This document shows positions 7,769-16,602 of a stretch of DNA of 64,000 nucleotides, one piece after another. The notes under the pieces are model-generated. The model did not search any database. It worked only from the letters and a program-made list of their open reading frames with translations, and was not told the DNA's origin. The DNA is from JAOPZW01 sp963803375 (GTDB lineage Bacteria; Actinomycetota; Thermoleophilia; Solirubrobacterales; Solirubrobacteraceae). Position 1 is the first letter of the stretch. Each line of letters opens with the position of its first letter. The position numbers and the translations under genes are program-made. Where the stretch lies: positions 11,683-75,682 of the forward strand of contig CAWDMB010000006.1 of NCBI GenBank assembly GCA_963803375.1, in the 5' to 3' direction.

Positions 7769-8952
7769 GCGGCGCCGCGACCACCGGCACCGATCGCCTC
7801 GGCGAGCTGCTGGCCGCGCGCGTCACCGCCAACGAGCGCTTCTTCGCCACCGAGGCCGACCGCCTCGCGCGGCTGTGTCACCGGATGGCCGAGCGCTTCG
7901 CCCGCGGCGGGCGGCTGCTCGCGTTTGGCGCGACGGCGGTCGACGAATCCGACGCGCGTCACGTGGCCGTGGAGTTCGTGCATCCGGTGATCGTCGGCAA
8001 GCGCGCGCTGCCGGCGCTCGCTCTCCCGCCGCAGGACGTCGGCCTGCTCGCGCGGCCCGACGACATCGCGATCGCCTTCGGATCCGGCGAGCGGGTAGCG
8101 GGCGCGGTCGCCGCGGCCCGGGCGGCCGGCTGCCTGACGCTCGCGTTCGCGCCCGCCGGGGCGGAGTGGGAGCTCGTGCCGGCGGTCGCCGACCCGTTCG
8201 TCGCCCAGGAGCTCGCCGAGACCGCCTACCACGTGCTGTGGGAGCTCGTGCACGTCTTCTTCGAGCACCGCGGGCTGCTCGCCGGGCGCGACGCCGCGCC
8301 CGTGCACGACACGGGCGCCTCGAGCTTCCTCTACCCGTTCCTGGCCGAGCGCGAGGACGACCTCGACGCCGTGCTCGCCGACGTGCGCGCCTCCGCCCTG
8401 GCCAAGGCGGCCGAGGTCGGCGCGCTGCGCGTGCAGACGCTGACGGAGGGCCGCGGCGCCCTGCTGGGCGCGGCCGGCGCGCTGCGCGCGTGCGCGCAGG
8501 GCGGCGCGACCGTGCTCGCGCTCGGCAACGGCGGCTCGGCGACCGACGCGATGGACGCGGTCGCCGACCTGCGCTCGCCGCCGCCGGGCCGCGGCTGGCC
8601 GGCGCGGCGCGCGCTGGACCTGACGGCCGACCCGGCGATCCTCACGGGGATCGCCAACGACATCGGCCCCGACGCGATCTTCGCGCGCCAGGTCATCGCC
8701 TACGGGGCGCCGGGCGACGTGCTGCTCGCGCTCTCGACGAGCGGGGGGTCGGGCAACGTCATCGCGGCGCTCGAGCAGGCGCGCCGGCGCGACCTGCGGA
8801 CGATCGCGCTCGTCGGCTACGACGGCGGGCGGATCGCGGCCGACGGCCTCGCCGACCACGTCGTCGTCTCGCGCTCGGAGCACATCCCCCGCATCCAGGA
8901 GGCGCAGGCCAGCGCCTGGCACGCCCTGCGCGAGCTCATGGAGGCGGGGTGA
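7765..8952 (+). CDS. Double SIS-domain protein of the hydrogenase operon
   Basis: 395 residues from GTG 7765, overlapping hypB by four bases, and itself overlapped by hypF. Residues 1-170 form a divergent SIS-like half. Residues about 200-395 resemble phosphoheptose isomerase GmhA: LALGNGGSATDAMDAVADL near residue 250, LALSTSGGSGNVIAALEQA, and SEHIPRIQEAQASAWHAL at the end. GmhA's usual His and Glu metal ligands after the GNGGS loop and the His after IQE appear replaced (Asp, Asp, Gln). SIS/GmhA-like genes are known beside actinobacterial group 1h/5 hydrogenase genes, but their role is not established; a carbamoyl- or sugar-phosphate-related step is speculation. Confidence 0.85.
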   Translation: MSGAATTGTDRLGELLAARVTANERFFATEADRLARLCHRMAERFARGGRLLAFGATAVDESDARHVAVEFVHPVIVGKRALPALALPPQDVGLLARPDDIAIAFGSGERVAGAVAAARAAGCLTLAFAPAGAEWELVPAVADPFVAQELAETAYHVLWELVHVFFEHRGLLAGRDAAPVHDTGASSFLYPFLAEREDDLDAVLADVRASALAKAAEVGALRVQTLTEGRGALLGAAGALRACAQGGATVLALGNGGSATDAMDAVADLRSPPPGRGWPARRALDLTADPAILTGIANDIGPDAIFARQVIAYGAPGDVLLALSTSGGSGNVIAALEQARRRDLRTIALVGYDGGRIAADGLADHVVVSRSEHIPRIQEAQASAWHALRELMEAG

Positions 8953-11231
8953 CCGCGACGGCGCTCCGGCGGCGCGTCGCCGTGCGCGTCGACGGCGTCG
9001 TGCAGGGCGTCGGCTTTCGCCCGTACGTCTTCCGCCTCGCCGAGGAGCACCGGCTCGCCGGCTTCGTGCGCAACGACACCCGCGGCGTCGTCGTCGAGGT
9101 CGAGGGCGCGCCGGAGGCCGTCGCGCGCTTCCTCGCCGCGCTGCCCGCGCAGGCGCCGCCGCTGGCGCGCGTCGAGGCCGTGCGCGCGCGCGACCTCGCG
9201 CCGGTGGGAGCCGCGGGGTTCGAGATCCGCCACAGCGACGCCGCCGGCCCGGCGGCCGCGCTCGTCGCGCCCGACACCGCGACCTGCGCGGACTGCCTGG
9301 CCGAGCTGCGCGACCCCGGCGACCGGCGCTTTCGCTACCCGTTCGTCAACTGCACGAACTGCGGGCCGCGCTTCACGATCGTCCGCGACGTCCCCTACGA
9401 CCGGCCGCTGACGACGATGGCCGGCTTCGCGATGTGCGCCGCCTGCCAGGCCGAGTACGACGACCCGCGCGACCGGCGCTTCCACGCGCAGCCCAACGCG
9501 TGCCCGGCCTGCGGGCCGCGCGCGCGCCTGATCGACGCGGCGGCGGGCGCCGCGGTCGACGCCGTCGCCGCGGCCGCCGCACTGCTGCGCGACGGGGCGA
9601 TCGTCGCCGTCAAGGGCCTCGGCGGCTACCACCTCGCGTGCCGCGCCGACGACGAGGCGGCGGTGCGGGCGCTGCGCGCGCGCAAGCACCGCGAGGACCG
9701 GCCGTTCGCGCTGATGGCGCCCGGCCTCGCGGCGGCGCTGGCGCTCGTCGAGCTCGGCCCGGCGGACGAGGCCCTGCTGCGCTCGCCGGCGCGCCCGATC
9801 GTGCTCGCCCCGCGCCGGGCCGGGGCGCGCGTCGCGGCCGCGGTCGCCCCCGGCGTGCGCGAGCTCGGCGTCATGCTCCCGTACGCGCCGCTGCACCACC
9901 TGCTCCTCGACGACACGGCGACCCCGCTCGTGCTGACGAGCGGCAACGTCGCCGACGAGCCGATCGCCTTCGGCGACGACGACGCGCTCGAGCGCCTCGC
10001 GCCGATCGCCGACGCGTTCCTCGTCCACGACCGGCCGATCCACGTGCGCACCGACGACTCGGTCGCGCGCACCGTGCGCGCCCGCCCGCTCGTGCTGCGG
10101 CGCTCGCGCGGCCTCGTCCCCGCGAGCGTCGCGCTGCCCGTCCGCGCCGCGCGGCCGCTGCTCGCCTGCGGCGCCGAGCTCAAGAGCACGTTCTGCGTGG
10201 CGAAGGCCGACCGCGCCTGGATCGGCCATCACATCGGCGACCTGGGCAACGCGTCGACGCTCGCGGCCTACCGCGAGGGCGTCGAGCACCTCGAGCGCCT
10301 GTTCGCCGTGCGCCCCGAGCTCGTCGCCCACGACCTGCATCCCGACTACCTCTCCACGGCCTACGCGCTCGAGCGCGAGGGCGTCGAGCTCGTCGGCGTC
10401 CAGCACCACCACGCCCACCTCGCCGCCGCGCTCGCCGAGCACGGCGTCACCGGCCCGGCCGTGGGCGCGATCTACGACGGCGCCGGGTACGGGACCGACG
10501 GCACGGTCTGGGGCGGCGAGATCCTCACCGGCGACCTGCTCGGCTTCGCACGCGTCGGGGCGCTGTGGCCGGCGCGCCTGCCCGGCGGCGATCGCGCCGC
10601 GCGCGAGCCGTGGCGGATGGCGTGCGCGTGGCTCGTGGCGGCGGGCGACGCCGACCCCGAGCTGCCCGCCGTCCTGGCCGGTCGCGTCGCGCCCGACGCG
10701 TGGCGGACGATCGCCCGCATGGCGCGGCGCGGCTTCGCCGCTCCGGTGACGACGAGTATGGGCCGCCTCTTCGACGCGGTCGCGGCGCTCTGCGGCCTGC
10801 GGACCCACGCGACCTACGAGGGCCAGGCGGCGATCGAGCTCGAGGCGCTGGCCGACCGCGCCGAGCGCGGCGCGTACGCGCTGGCGGTCGGCGCGGACGG
10901 GCGGCTCGACGCGCGCGCGGCCGTGCTCGAGGTGGCCGCCGAGGCGCGCGCGGGGACGCCGGTCGGCATCGTCTCGGCGCGCTTCCACCGCGCGGTCGCG
11001 CGGGCCACGGCGCAGGCGTGCGAGCAGGCCGCGGGCGCGGCGGGGACGGAGCTCGTCGTGCTCTCGGGCGGCGTCTTCCAGAACCGGCTGCTCCTCGAGG
11101 ACACGGCGGCGCGGCTCGAGGCGTGCGGGCTGCGCGTGCTCGTCGGTGAGCGCGTGCCGCCCAACGACGGCGGGATCTCCTTCGGGCAGGCCGCGATCGC
11201 CGCCGCCCGCGGGCAAGATGCCTGCCCATAA
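8949..11231 (+). CDS. hypF: Carbamoyltransferase HypF
   Basis: 760 residues from GTG 8949. HypF makes carbamoyl-adenylate from carbamoyl phosphate and transfers the carbamoyl group to HypE. Domains in order: acylphosphatase (VQGVGFRPYVFRL from about residue 17), four CxxC zinc motifs (CADC, CTNC, CAAC, CPAC), a YrdC-like domain (AIVAVKGLGGYHLACRADDE), and the Kae1-like carbamoyltransferase domain (GVQHHHAHLAAALAEHG, GAIYDGAGYGTDG, LSGGVFQNRLL). Full length. Last hyp gene; the pabBC fusion begins five bases later. Confidence 0.96.
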   Translation: MTATALRRRVAVRVDGVVQGVGFRPYVFRLAEEHRLAGFVRNDTRGVVVEVEGAPEAVARFLAALPAQAPPLARVEAVRARDLAPVGAAGFEIRHSDAAGPAAALVAPDTATCADCLAELRDPGDRRFRYPFVNCTNCGPRFTIVRDVPYDRPLTTMAGFAMCAACQAEYDDPRDRRFHAQPNACPACGPRARLIDAAAGAAVDAVAAAAALLRDGAIVAVKGLGGYHLACRADDEAAVRALRARKHREDRPFALMAPGLAAALALVELGPADEALLRSPARPIVLAPRRAGARVAAAVAPGVRELGVMLPYAPLHHLLLDDTATPLVLTSGNVADEPIAFGDDDALERLAPIADAFLVHDRPIHVRTDDSVARTVRARPLVLRRSRGLVPASVALPVRAARPLLACGAELKSTFCVAKADRAWIGHHIGDLGNASTLAAYREGVEHLERLFAVRPELVAHDLHPDYLSTAYALEREGVELVGVQHHHAHLAAALAEHGVTGPAVGAIYDGAGYGTDGTVWGGEILTGDLLGFARVGALWPARLPGGDRAAREPWRMACAWLVAAGDADPELPAVLAGRVAPDAWRTIARMARRGFAAPVTTSMGRLFDAVAALCGLRTHATYEGQAAIELEALADRAERGAYALAVGADGRLDARAAVLEVAAEARAGTPVGIVSARFHRAVARATAQACEQAAGAAGTELVVLSGGVFQNRLLLEDTAARLEACGLRVLVGERVPPNDGGISFGQAAIAAARGQDACP

Positions 11232-11236
11232 CGCGC

Positions 11237-13324
11237 GTGATCCGCACCGCGCTTGACTGGTCGCTCTCGGCGGCGCAGGGCGCGCTGCTCGTCCGGGGCG
11301 ACCCGCGGCCGTTCGCGCTGCTCGGGCGGTGGGCGGGCAGCCGCGCCGTCGTCGGCTCCGAGCCCGTTCGCGCCGGCGGCGCCGGCGAGGACCCGTTCGC
11401 GTTGCTCGACGAGCGCCCCGCGCTCGCGGAGCGCGACGACGGGGTCGTCGCGGGCGGCTGGTTCGGGTACCTGAGCCCCCGGCTCGCGCGGCGGATCGAG
11501 CCCGTCGGCGCCGGGCCCGCGCATCGGCCGGCGCCGCTGCCCGACGCCGCGCTCGCCTTCTACGATCACGTGCTGCGCCTCGACGCCGACGGGCGCTGGT
11601 GGTTCGAGGCCTTGTGGACGCCCGCGCGAGCCCGGGCCCTGGCCGCCCGGCTCGAGGCGCTGCGCGCGCGCGCGGCGGCCGGGCCGCCCGCGCCGCGGCC
11701 GTTCGCGACGGCGCCCTGGGCGATGAGCCCGTCGGCGCGGGGCCACGCACGCGCCGTCGCGGCCTGCCGCGAGCGCATCGTGGCCGGCGACCTCCTGCAG
11801 GCGAACCTCGCGATGCGCGCCTCCTCGCGCCTGCGCGGCGAGGCCATCGACCTCTTCGCCGCGGCGGTCGACGCGCTGCGCCCCGATCGCGCCGCCTACC
11901 TCGCCGGCCCGTGGGGCGCCGTGGCCAGCCTGTCGCCCGAGCTCTTCCTCGAACGCCACGGTCGGACGGTCCGCAGCGACCCGATCAAGGGCACGCGCCC
12001 GCGGCCCGCGAGCCCGCGCGCGGCCGCCGCCGAGCGAGCGGCCCTCGCCGCCTCGGAGAAGGACCACGCCGAGAACGTCATGATCGTCGACCTCGTCCGC
12101 AACGACCTCGGGCGCGTCTGCGCCCCCGGCTCGGTGCGCGTGCCGGTGCTCGCGGAGGTCCGTCCGCACGTCGGCGTCTGGCACCTCGTCTCCGAGGTCA
12201 CCGGCGTGCTGACCGCGGGCGTGGGCGACGGTGCGCTCGTGCGCGCCGCGTTCCCCCCGGGCTCGGTGACCGGCGCGCCGAAGATCGCGGCGCTCGACGT
12301 GATCTCCGAGCTCGACAGCTCCGGCCGCGAGGTCTTCACGGGCGCGATCGGCTTCGCGAGCCCGGTGGCGGGACTCGAGCTCAGCGTGGCGATCCGCACG
12401 TTCGAGGTCGCAGGCGAGACGATCTGGCTCGGCGTCGGCGGCGGCGTCACCGCGGGCTCGGAGCCCGACGAGGAGGCGGACGAGTGCGCCGCCAAGGCCA
12501 CGCCGCTGTGGCGCGCGATCGGCGCCGGGGCCGAGCGGGCCGGACCCGCCGCGCACGCGCCGCTTCCGCGGCGCCTGGGCCCGCGCCCGCTTCCGCGCCC
12601 CGACCCCGCCGCCGGCGTCTTCGAGACGCTGCTCGTGCGCGACGGCGCGCCGGTCGCGCTCGCCGCTCACCTCGCGCGCCTCGCGCGCAGCGTCCGCGTC
12701 CTCTACGGGCTCGCCCTTCCGGTCGCGCTCGCGGGCGAGCTGCGCGCCGCCGCCGCGGAGGCGAGCGCCGCGGCGCGCCTGCGCGTCGACGCCGCCCCGG
12801 CCGGCGGCGCGCTGACGCTCGCGGTGGCGCTCACCGCGCTGCCGGCCCGCGGGCCGGCGCGGCTGCGCACCGTGACGGTGCCCGGCGGCCTCGGCGCCCA
12901 CAAGTGGGCCGACCGCCGCCTGCTCGGCGCCCTCGCCGCGGCGACCGCGCCCGACGAGCCGCTGCTCTGCGACCTCGACGGCCGCGTCCTCGAGAGCGAG
13001 CGCGGCCATCTGCTCCTCGTCGAGGACGGGCCGGTCCTGGTCACGCCGCCCGCCGACGGGCGCATCCTGCCCGGCGTCACGCGCGGGCGCGTACTGCGCG
13101 CCGCGCGCGCGTCACGCCTGGCGGTGCGGGTCGAGCCGGTCGCCCACGAGCGCGTGGCCCGTGCCCGCGAGGCCTGGCTGAGCGGGGCGCTGCGCGGCCT
13201 GGAGCCCGTCGCTGCCTGCGACGGTCGCCCGCTCGGGGGCGAGCGCGCCGTGGGCCGGGGCCTCGCGGCCCTCCTCGGCGCCGACGGTGCGGATCAGCGC
13301 GAGCAGGACGAGGTCGACGGCTAG
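11237..13324 (+). CDS. pabB: Aminodeoxychorismate synthase component I / aminodeoxychorismate lyase fusion (PabB-PabC)
   Basis: 695 residues. Residues to about 430 are chorismate-utilising PabB (ERIVAGDLLQANLAMR, RSDPIKGTRPRPA, EKDHAENVMIVDLVRNDLGR, FPPGSVTGAPKIAALDVI). The C-terminal 240 residues are a PLP-dependent aminodeoxychorismate lyase (GVFETLLVRDGAPVALAAHL, HKWADRRLL with the likely PLP lysine, DGRVLESERGHLLLVEDG). Together they make p-aminobenzoate for folate; the glutaminase PabA is not in the window. It follows hypF by five bases, so it is probably read from the hyp transcript without a functional link. Confidence 0.92.
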   Translation: MIRTALDWSLSAAQGALLVRGDPRPFALLGRWAGSRAVVGSEPVRAGGAGEDPFALLDERPALAERDDGVVAGGWFGYLSPRLARRIEPVGAGPAHRPAPLPDAALAFYDHVLRLDADGRWWFEALWTPARARALAARLEALRARAAAGPPAPRPFATAPWAMSPSARGHARAVAACRERIVAGDLLQANLAMRASSRLRGEAIDLFAAAVDALRPDRAAYLAGPWGAVASLSPELFLERHGRTVRSDPIKGTRPRPASPRAAAAERAALAASEKDHAENVMIVDLVRNDLGRVCAPGSVRVPVLAEVRPHVGVWHLVSEVTGVLTAGVGDGALVRAAFPPGSVTGAPKIAALDVISELDSSGREVFTGAIGFASPVAGLELSVAIRTFEVAGETIWLGVGGGVTAGSEPDEEADECAAKATPLWRAIGAGAERAGPAAHAPLPRRLGPRPLPRPDPAAGVFETLLVRDGAPVALAAHLARLARSVRVLYGLALPVALAGELRAAAAEASAAARLRVDAAPAGGALTLAVALTALPARGPARLRTVTVPGGLGAHKWADRRLLGALAAATAPDEPLLCDLDGRVLESERGHLLLVEDGPVLVTPPADGRILPGVTRGRVLRAARASRLAVRVEPVAHERVARAREAWLSGALRGLEPVAACDGRPLGGERAVGRGLAALLGADGADQREQDEVDG

Positions 13325-13351
13325 GGTCGAAGACCGCGCCGAACCGTGACT

Positions 13352-13411
13352 CGGCGAACGCGAAGCCGCGCGTGACGAAGACGGCGAACGCGAAGACGCG
13401 CGTGACGACGA
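13352..13411 (+). repeat. 30-bp direct tandem repeat
   Basis: Two adjacent 30-base units (13352-13381 and 13382-13411) differ at two positions; each begins CGGCGAACGCGAAG and includes GCGCGTGACGA. They lie between the pabBC stop and the next start, upstream of the hypothetical gene at 13443. Function unknown. Confidence 0.8.
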
Positions 13412-13442
13412 CAGCCCGGTATCCCTCGTACAGTGAGGAGCG

Positions 13443-13946
13443 GTGGCCGAGCAGGCGGACACGCCCGACCCCCTGGCGCCCGAGACCGTCGAGCGACTGG
13501 TCACGCGCGACCTGGACCGCGCGAGCGGCCTGGGCCGGCCGCTCTCGCGCCGCGCGCGCCAGACGCAGCGCTCGCTCGAGGCCTACCTCAAGGCCGGCGC
13601 CCGTCCCCGCTGGATGGAGCGCGCGGCCCAGATCGACCGTGCGATCGCGGCCGAGCGCGCGCGCCTGCACGAGGAGTACCTCGAGCTCGCGCGCGCGTGC
13701 TCCGCGCACCCGGAGCGCTTCGTGCGACGCTGGCGCGAGCGGGCGGCCGCGTACGCCCCCGCCGACGCGAGCCTCAACGAGCTCATCGGCCAGCACAACG
13801 ACTGGTACCCCGTCGAGCGCGACCTGCCGATGGACCCGCGCACGCGCGACTACGTCCCGATCCACGGGCGCTCGTACCGCCGGCCCGCGCTCGGCCCCGC
13901 GTGGGTGCTCGAGCACTTCCCGGCGTCGCCGCCGCCGATCGGATAG
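13443..13946 (+). CDS. Conserved-looking hypothetical protein (167 aa)
   Basis: GTG start preceded by GAGGAGC. The product is soluble, highly charged and predicted largely helical, with Arg- and Glu-rich segments (RRARQTQRSLEAYLKAGARP, AIAAERARLHEEYLELARAC) and a Pro/Tyr-rich C-terminus (MDPRTRDYVPIHGRSYRRPA). No family recognised. It precedes the epimerase gene by 11 bases and may be cotranscribed with it. Confidence 0.7.
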   Translation: MAEQADTPDPLAPETVERLVTRDLDRASGLGRPLSRRARQTQRSLEAYLKAGARPRWMERAAQIDRAIAAERARLHEEYLELARACSAHPERFVRRWRERAAAYAPADASLNELIGQHNDWYPVERDLPMDPRTRDYVPIHGRSYRRPALGPAWVLEHFPASPPPIG

Positions 13947-13957
13947 GCCGGGCGGCG

Positions 13958-14968
13958 ATGGCGACGATCGCCGTCACCGGCCCGACCGGCACGCTCGGGC
14001 ACGGGCTGATCCCGCTCCTGGAGGCCGAAGTCCGCGTCGAGCGCGTCGTCGGCATCGCCCGGCGCCCCTTCGACCCGGCCCGGCAGGGGTGGTTCAAGCT
14101 CGCCTACACGCGCGGCGACGTCCGCGATCCCGACGCGCTCGCCGAGGCCTTCGCGGGCGCCGACGCGGTCGCTCACCTCGCCTTCGCGATCTACGGCAAC
14201 GCCGCGCACGAGACGCTGCGCGCGATCAACGTCGACGGCACGATGAACGCCTTCGAGGCGGCCGCCCGAGCGGGCGTCGGGCGCTTCGTCTACGCCTCGT
14301 CGGTCGCCGCCTACGGCTTCTTCGAAGACAACCCGATCGGCATCACCGAGGAGTGGCCCGCGCGCGGGTCCGAGCGCCTCTTCTACTCACGCGAGAAGGC
14401 CGAGATCGAGCGCCGCCTCCTCCGGGCGGCCGCCGCGCACCCCGAGACCGAGCTCACGCTCTTCCGGCCGACGATCGTGCTCGGCCCGCACGCCGCCGGC
14501 GCGGGCGAGGACGCGATCCCCGCGGCGCTGCGCCCGCTCGCGCGCGGGCTCGGCGGCCTCCTCGGCGCCCTGCCGCTGCCGCTCCCGGCCGCGCCCCCGC
14601 CGCAGCCGCTGCAGTTCGTCCACGAGGACGACGTCGGGCAGGCGTTCCTGCTCGCGCTGCTCGGCGACGGGCCGCCCGGCGTCTACAACCTGACGGGCGA
14701 CGGCACGCTGTCGGGCGCGGCGGTGTGGCGCGAGCTCGGGCTGCTGCCGCTGCCGGTGCCCGCGCCGCTCACGCGCGCCGCGGCCGCGGCGCTCATGCGC
14801 GTGCCCGGCAAGCCGGCGGCGCTCGAGTGGGCCGAGGCGGCGACGCATCCGATCGTCGTGGACGCGACGCGGGCGAAGGAGCGGCTGGGCTGGCGCCCGG
14901 CGTATACGAGCCTCGAGGCGCTGCGCGCCACGCTGCGCCACGCCGCATCGCAAAGGCCGTCGCGGTGA
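13958..14968 (+). CDS. NAD-dependent epimerase/dehydratase family protein
   Basis: 336 residues from ATG 13958. Extended SDR fold: cofactor loop GPTGTLGHG at residues 8-16, acidic DVRDPDALAEAFAGADAV strand-helix, YASSVAAYG with the catalytic Ser, and FYSREKAE supplying the YxxxK pair. The C-terminal part binds substrate and includes RPTIVLGP and LQFVHEDDVGQAF, typical of nucleotide-sugar epimerase relatives. Substrate cannot be assigned. Confidence 0.88.
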   Translation: MATIAVTGPTGTLGHGLIPLLEAEVRVERVVGIARRPFDPARQGWFKLAYTRGDVRDPDALAEAFAGADAVAHLAFAIYGNAAHETLRAINVDGTMNAFEAAARAGVGRFVYASSVAAYGFFEDNPIGITEEWPARGSERLFYSREKAEIERRLLRAAAAHPETELTLFRPTIVLGPHAAGAGEDAIPAALRPLARGLGGLLGALPLPLPAAPPPQPLQFVHEDDVGQAFLLALLGDGPPGVYNLTGDGTLSGAAVWRELGLLPLPVPAPLTRAAAAALMRVPGKPAALEWAEAATHPIVVDATRAKERLGWRPAYTSLEALRATLRHAASQRPSR

Positions 14969-15064
14969 CGTTCGCACCGGCATCGACTCCTCGCCGCATC
15001 GTGATCGACGCTCCGATCCCGACCTCTTAGGGCGTCCACAACCTCCCCGGGCACGCTGGCGCCC

Positions 15065-15895
15065 ATGATGCTCAGAACGAAGACGACGGCGGCCGTCCTG
15101 GGCGGGGCCGTCGCGCTCTCCGGGGGCGCCTACGCCCTCGGAAGCCAGTCCGGCGGCGGGTCCGCCGTCGCGCAGACCGGCTCGACCGCGACCGCCACCA
15201 CGCCCTCGGGCCCGCCGCCGCCCGGCGGGCCATGGCACGGGCGCGGGCGCGGCGGTCACTGGCGCGACGCCGGCCTCGGCGCGCTCGCCGACAGGCTCGG
15301 CGTCAGCGCCGCGACGCTGCGCTCCGCGCTCGCCGCGGTGCGCGACAAGCTCGATCCGAAGCCCGGCAACCACGACCGCCACGAGGCCGATCTGGCCAAG
15401 GCGCTCGGGGTCAGCACCGCACAGCTCGAGGCCGCGCTGGACAAGCTCCGCCCCGGCCCGCGCGAGCACCGCGACGGCCTCGCGCAGGCGCTCGCCTCCA
15501 AGCTCGGCCTCGACGCCGCGAAGGTGCGCGCCGCGCTCGACGCCCTGCGCGCCGGCGGACCGCGGTCGGGAGACCCCGCCGCCGCGCTCGCCAAGGCGCT
15601 CGGCGTAAACGTCGACCGCCTGCGCTCGGCGCTGCGCGACCTGCGTCCGCCGCGGCGCGGCGCGCATCGGCGCCCCGACGCCGGCGCGTTCGCGACCGAC
15701 CTCGCCAAGGCGCTCGGCCTCGACGCCACGAAGGTCAAGGCCGCGCTCGACAAGCTGCGCGCGAGCGCGGAGGCCGACCACCAGGCGCGGCGCGACGCGC
15801 TGGCCGCCGCGCTCGCCGCCGAGCTCAAGCTCGACGTCGCGAAGGTGAAGGCCGCGCTGGCGGCGGTGCCGCATCATGGGAGGCATGGTCCGTAG
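15065..15895 (+). CDS. Secreted protein with six ~20-residue helical repeats
   Basis: 276 residues with an N-terminal signal (MMLRTKTTAAVLGGAVALSG, then a Gly/Ser/Thr/Pro-rich spacer). The rest is six copies of one pattern, consensus LAKALGVDAAKVKAALDKLR, starting near residues 75, 109, 143, 176, 215 and 249, separated by Arg/His/Pro-rich linkers. The pattern predicts two short amphipathic helices per unit. No enzyme motif. It lies directly before, and overlaps, a response regulator/sensor kinase pair, so it could be a sensed or co-regulated envelope protein, which is inference. Confidence 0.8.
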   Translation: MMLRTKTTAAVLGGAVALSGGAYALGSQSGGGSAVAQTGSTATATTPSGPPPPGGPWHGRGRGGHWRDAGLGALADRLGVSAATLRSALAAVRDKLDPKPGNHDRHEADLAKALGVSTAQLEAALDKLRPGPREHRDGLAQALASKLGLDAAKVRAALDALRAGGPRSGDPAAALAKALGVNVDRLRSALRDLRPPRRGAHRRPDAGAFATDLAKALGLDATKVKAALDKLRASAEADHQARRDALAAALAAELKLDVAKVKAALAAVPHHGRHGP

Positions 15896-16602
15896 TCAGC
15901 GACCGGGGGCGGCGCGCGATCGCCGCCCCTGACCCGCTCGTCCTCGTCGTCGACGACGAGGCCTCCGTCCGCCAGGCCCTCGAGCGCGCGCTCGCGCTCG
16001 AGGGCTTCACGGTGGCGACCGCCGCCGGCGGGCGCGAGGCGCTCGACGCGATCGCGGCGCGGCCCCCGGCGGTCGTCGTCCTCGACGTGACGATGCCCGA
16101 CCTCGACGGCGTCAGCGTCGTCCGGCGCCTGCGCGGGGCCGGACTCGACGTCCCGGTCTGCATCCTCTCCGCGCGCGACGACGTCGAGGACCGCGTGGCG
16201 GGGCTGCAGGCCGGCGCCGACGACTACCTCGTCAAGCCCTTCGCGCTGGCCGAGCTCACCGCCCGCCTCCACGCGCTGCTGCGCCGTCGCGGCCGCGACG
16301 GCACCGGCCCCTCGGTCGTCGGCGACCTCGTCGTCGACCCGCGCCGCCACGTGGCCACGCGCGCCGGCCGCGAGCTCGACCTGACCCGGCGCGAGTTCGA
16401 GCTGCTGGAGGCCTTCGCCCGCCACCCCGGGCACGTGCTCTCCCGCGACCAGCTCCTCGAGCAGGTCTGGGGCTACACGACCGACGTCGACACGAACGTC
16501 GTCGACGTCTTCATCGGCTACCTGCGGCGCAAGCTCGAGGCAGCCGGCGAGCCGCGGGTCCTGCGCACGGTCCGCGGCGTCGGCTGGGTGCTGCGGTCGT
16601 GA
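15885..16602 (+). CDS. OmpR-family response regulator (N-terminal frame disturbed)
   Basis: Receiver domain (LVLVVDDEASVRQALERA; phospho-acceptor in VVVLDVTMPDLDG; YLVKPF) followed by a winged-helix effector (LTRREFELLEAFARHPGHVL, TNVVDVFIGYLRRKLE), similar to MprA/TcrA types. The frame holding all of this (frame of 16602) has no ATG, GTG or TTG near the domain start. The good start, ATG 15885 behind GGGAGG, is in a different frame and would join if one C were removed from CCCC at about 15926-15929. So either one base is extra (mutation or assembly error) or a rare start is used. Its end overlaps the sensor kinase start. Confidence 0.85.

Noticed and set aside
4250..8922. Very long minus-strand frames (772 and 1123 codons) opposite the hyp operon
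   Set aside because: Same reason: GC-skewed codon positions leave the complementary frame free of stops. No domain motif appears in them.
8817..11750. A 977-codon open frame on the minus strand opposite hypF
   Set aside because: It is antisense to hypF and the start of pabBC, both well supported by motifs. Its translation is low-complexity Arg/Ala/Asp-rich, the typical shadow of a high-GC gene.
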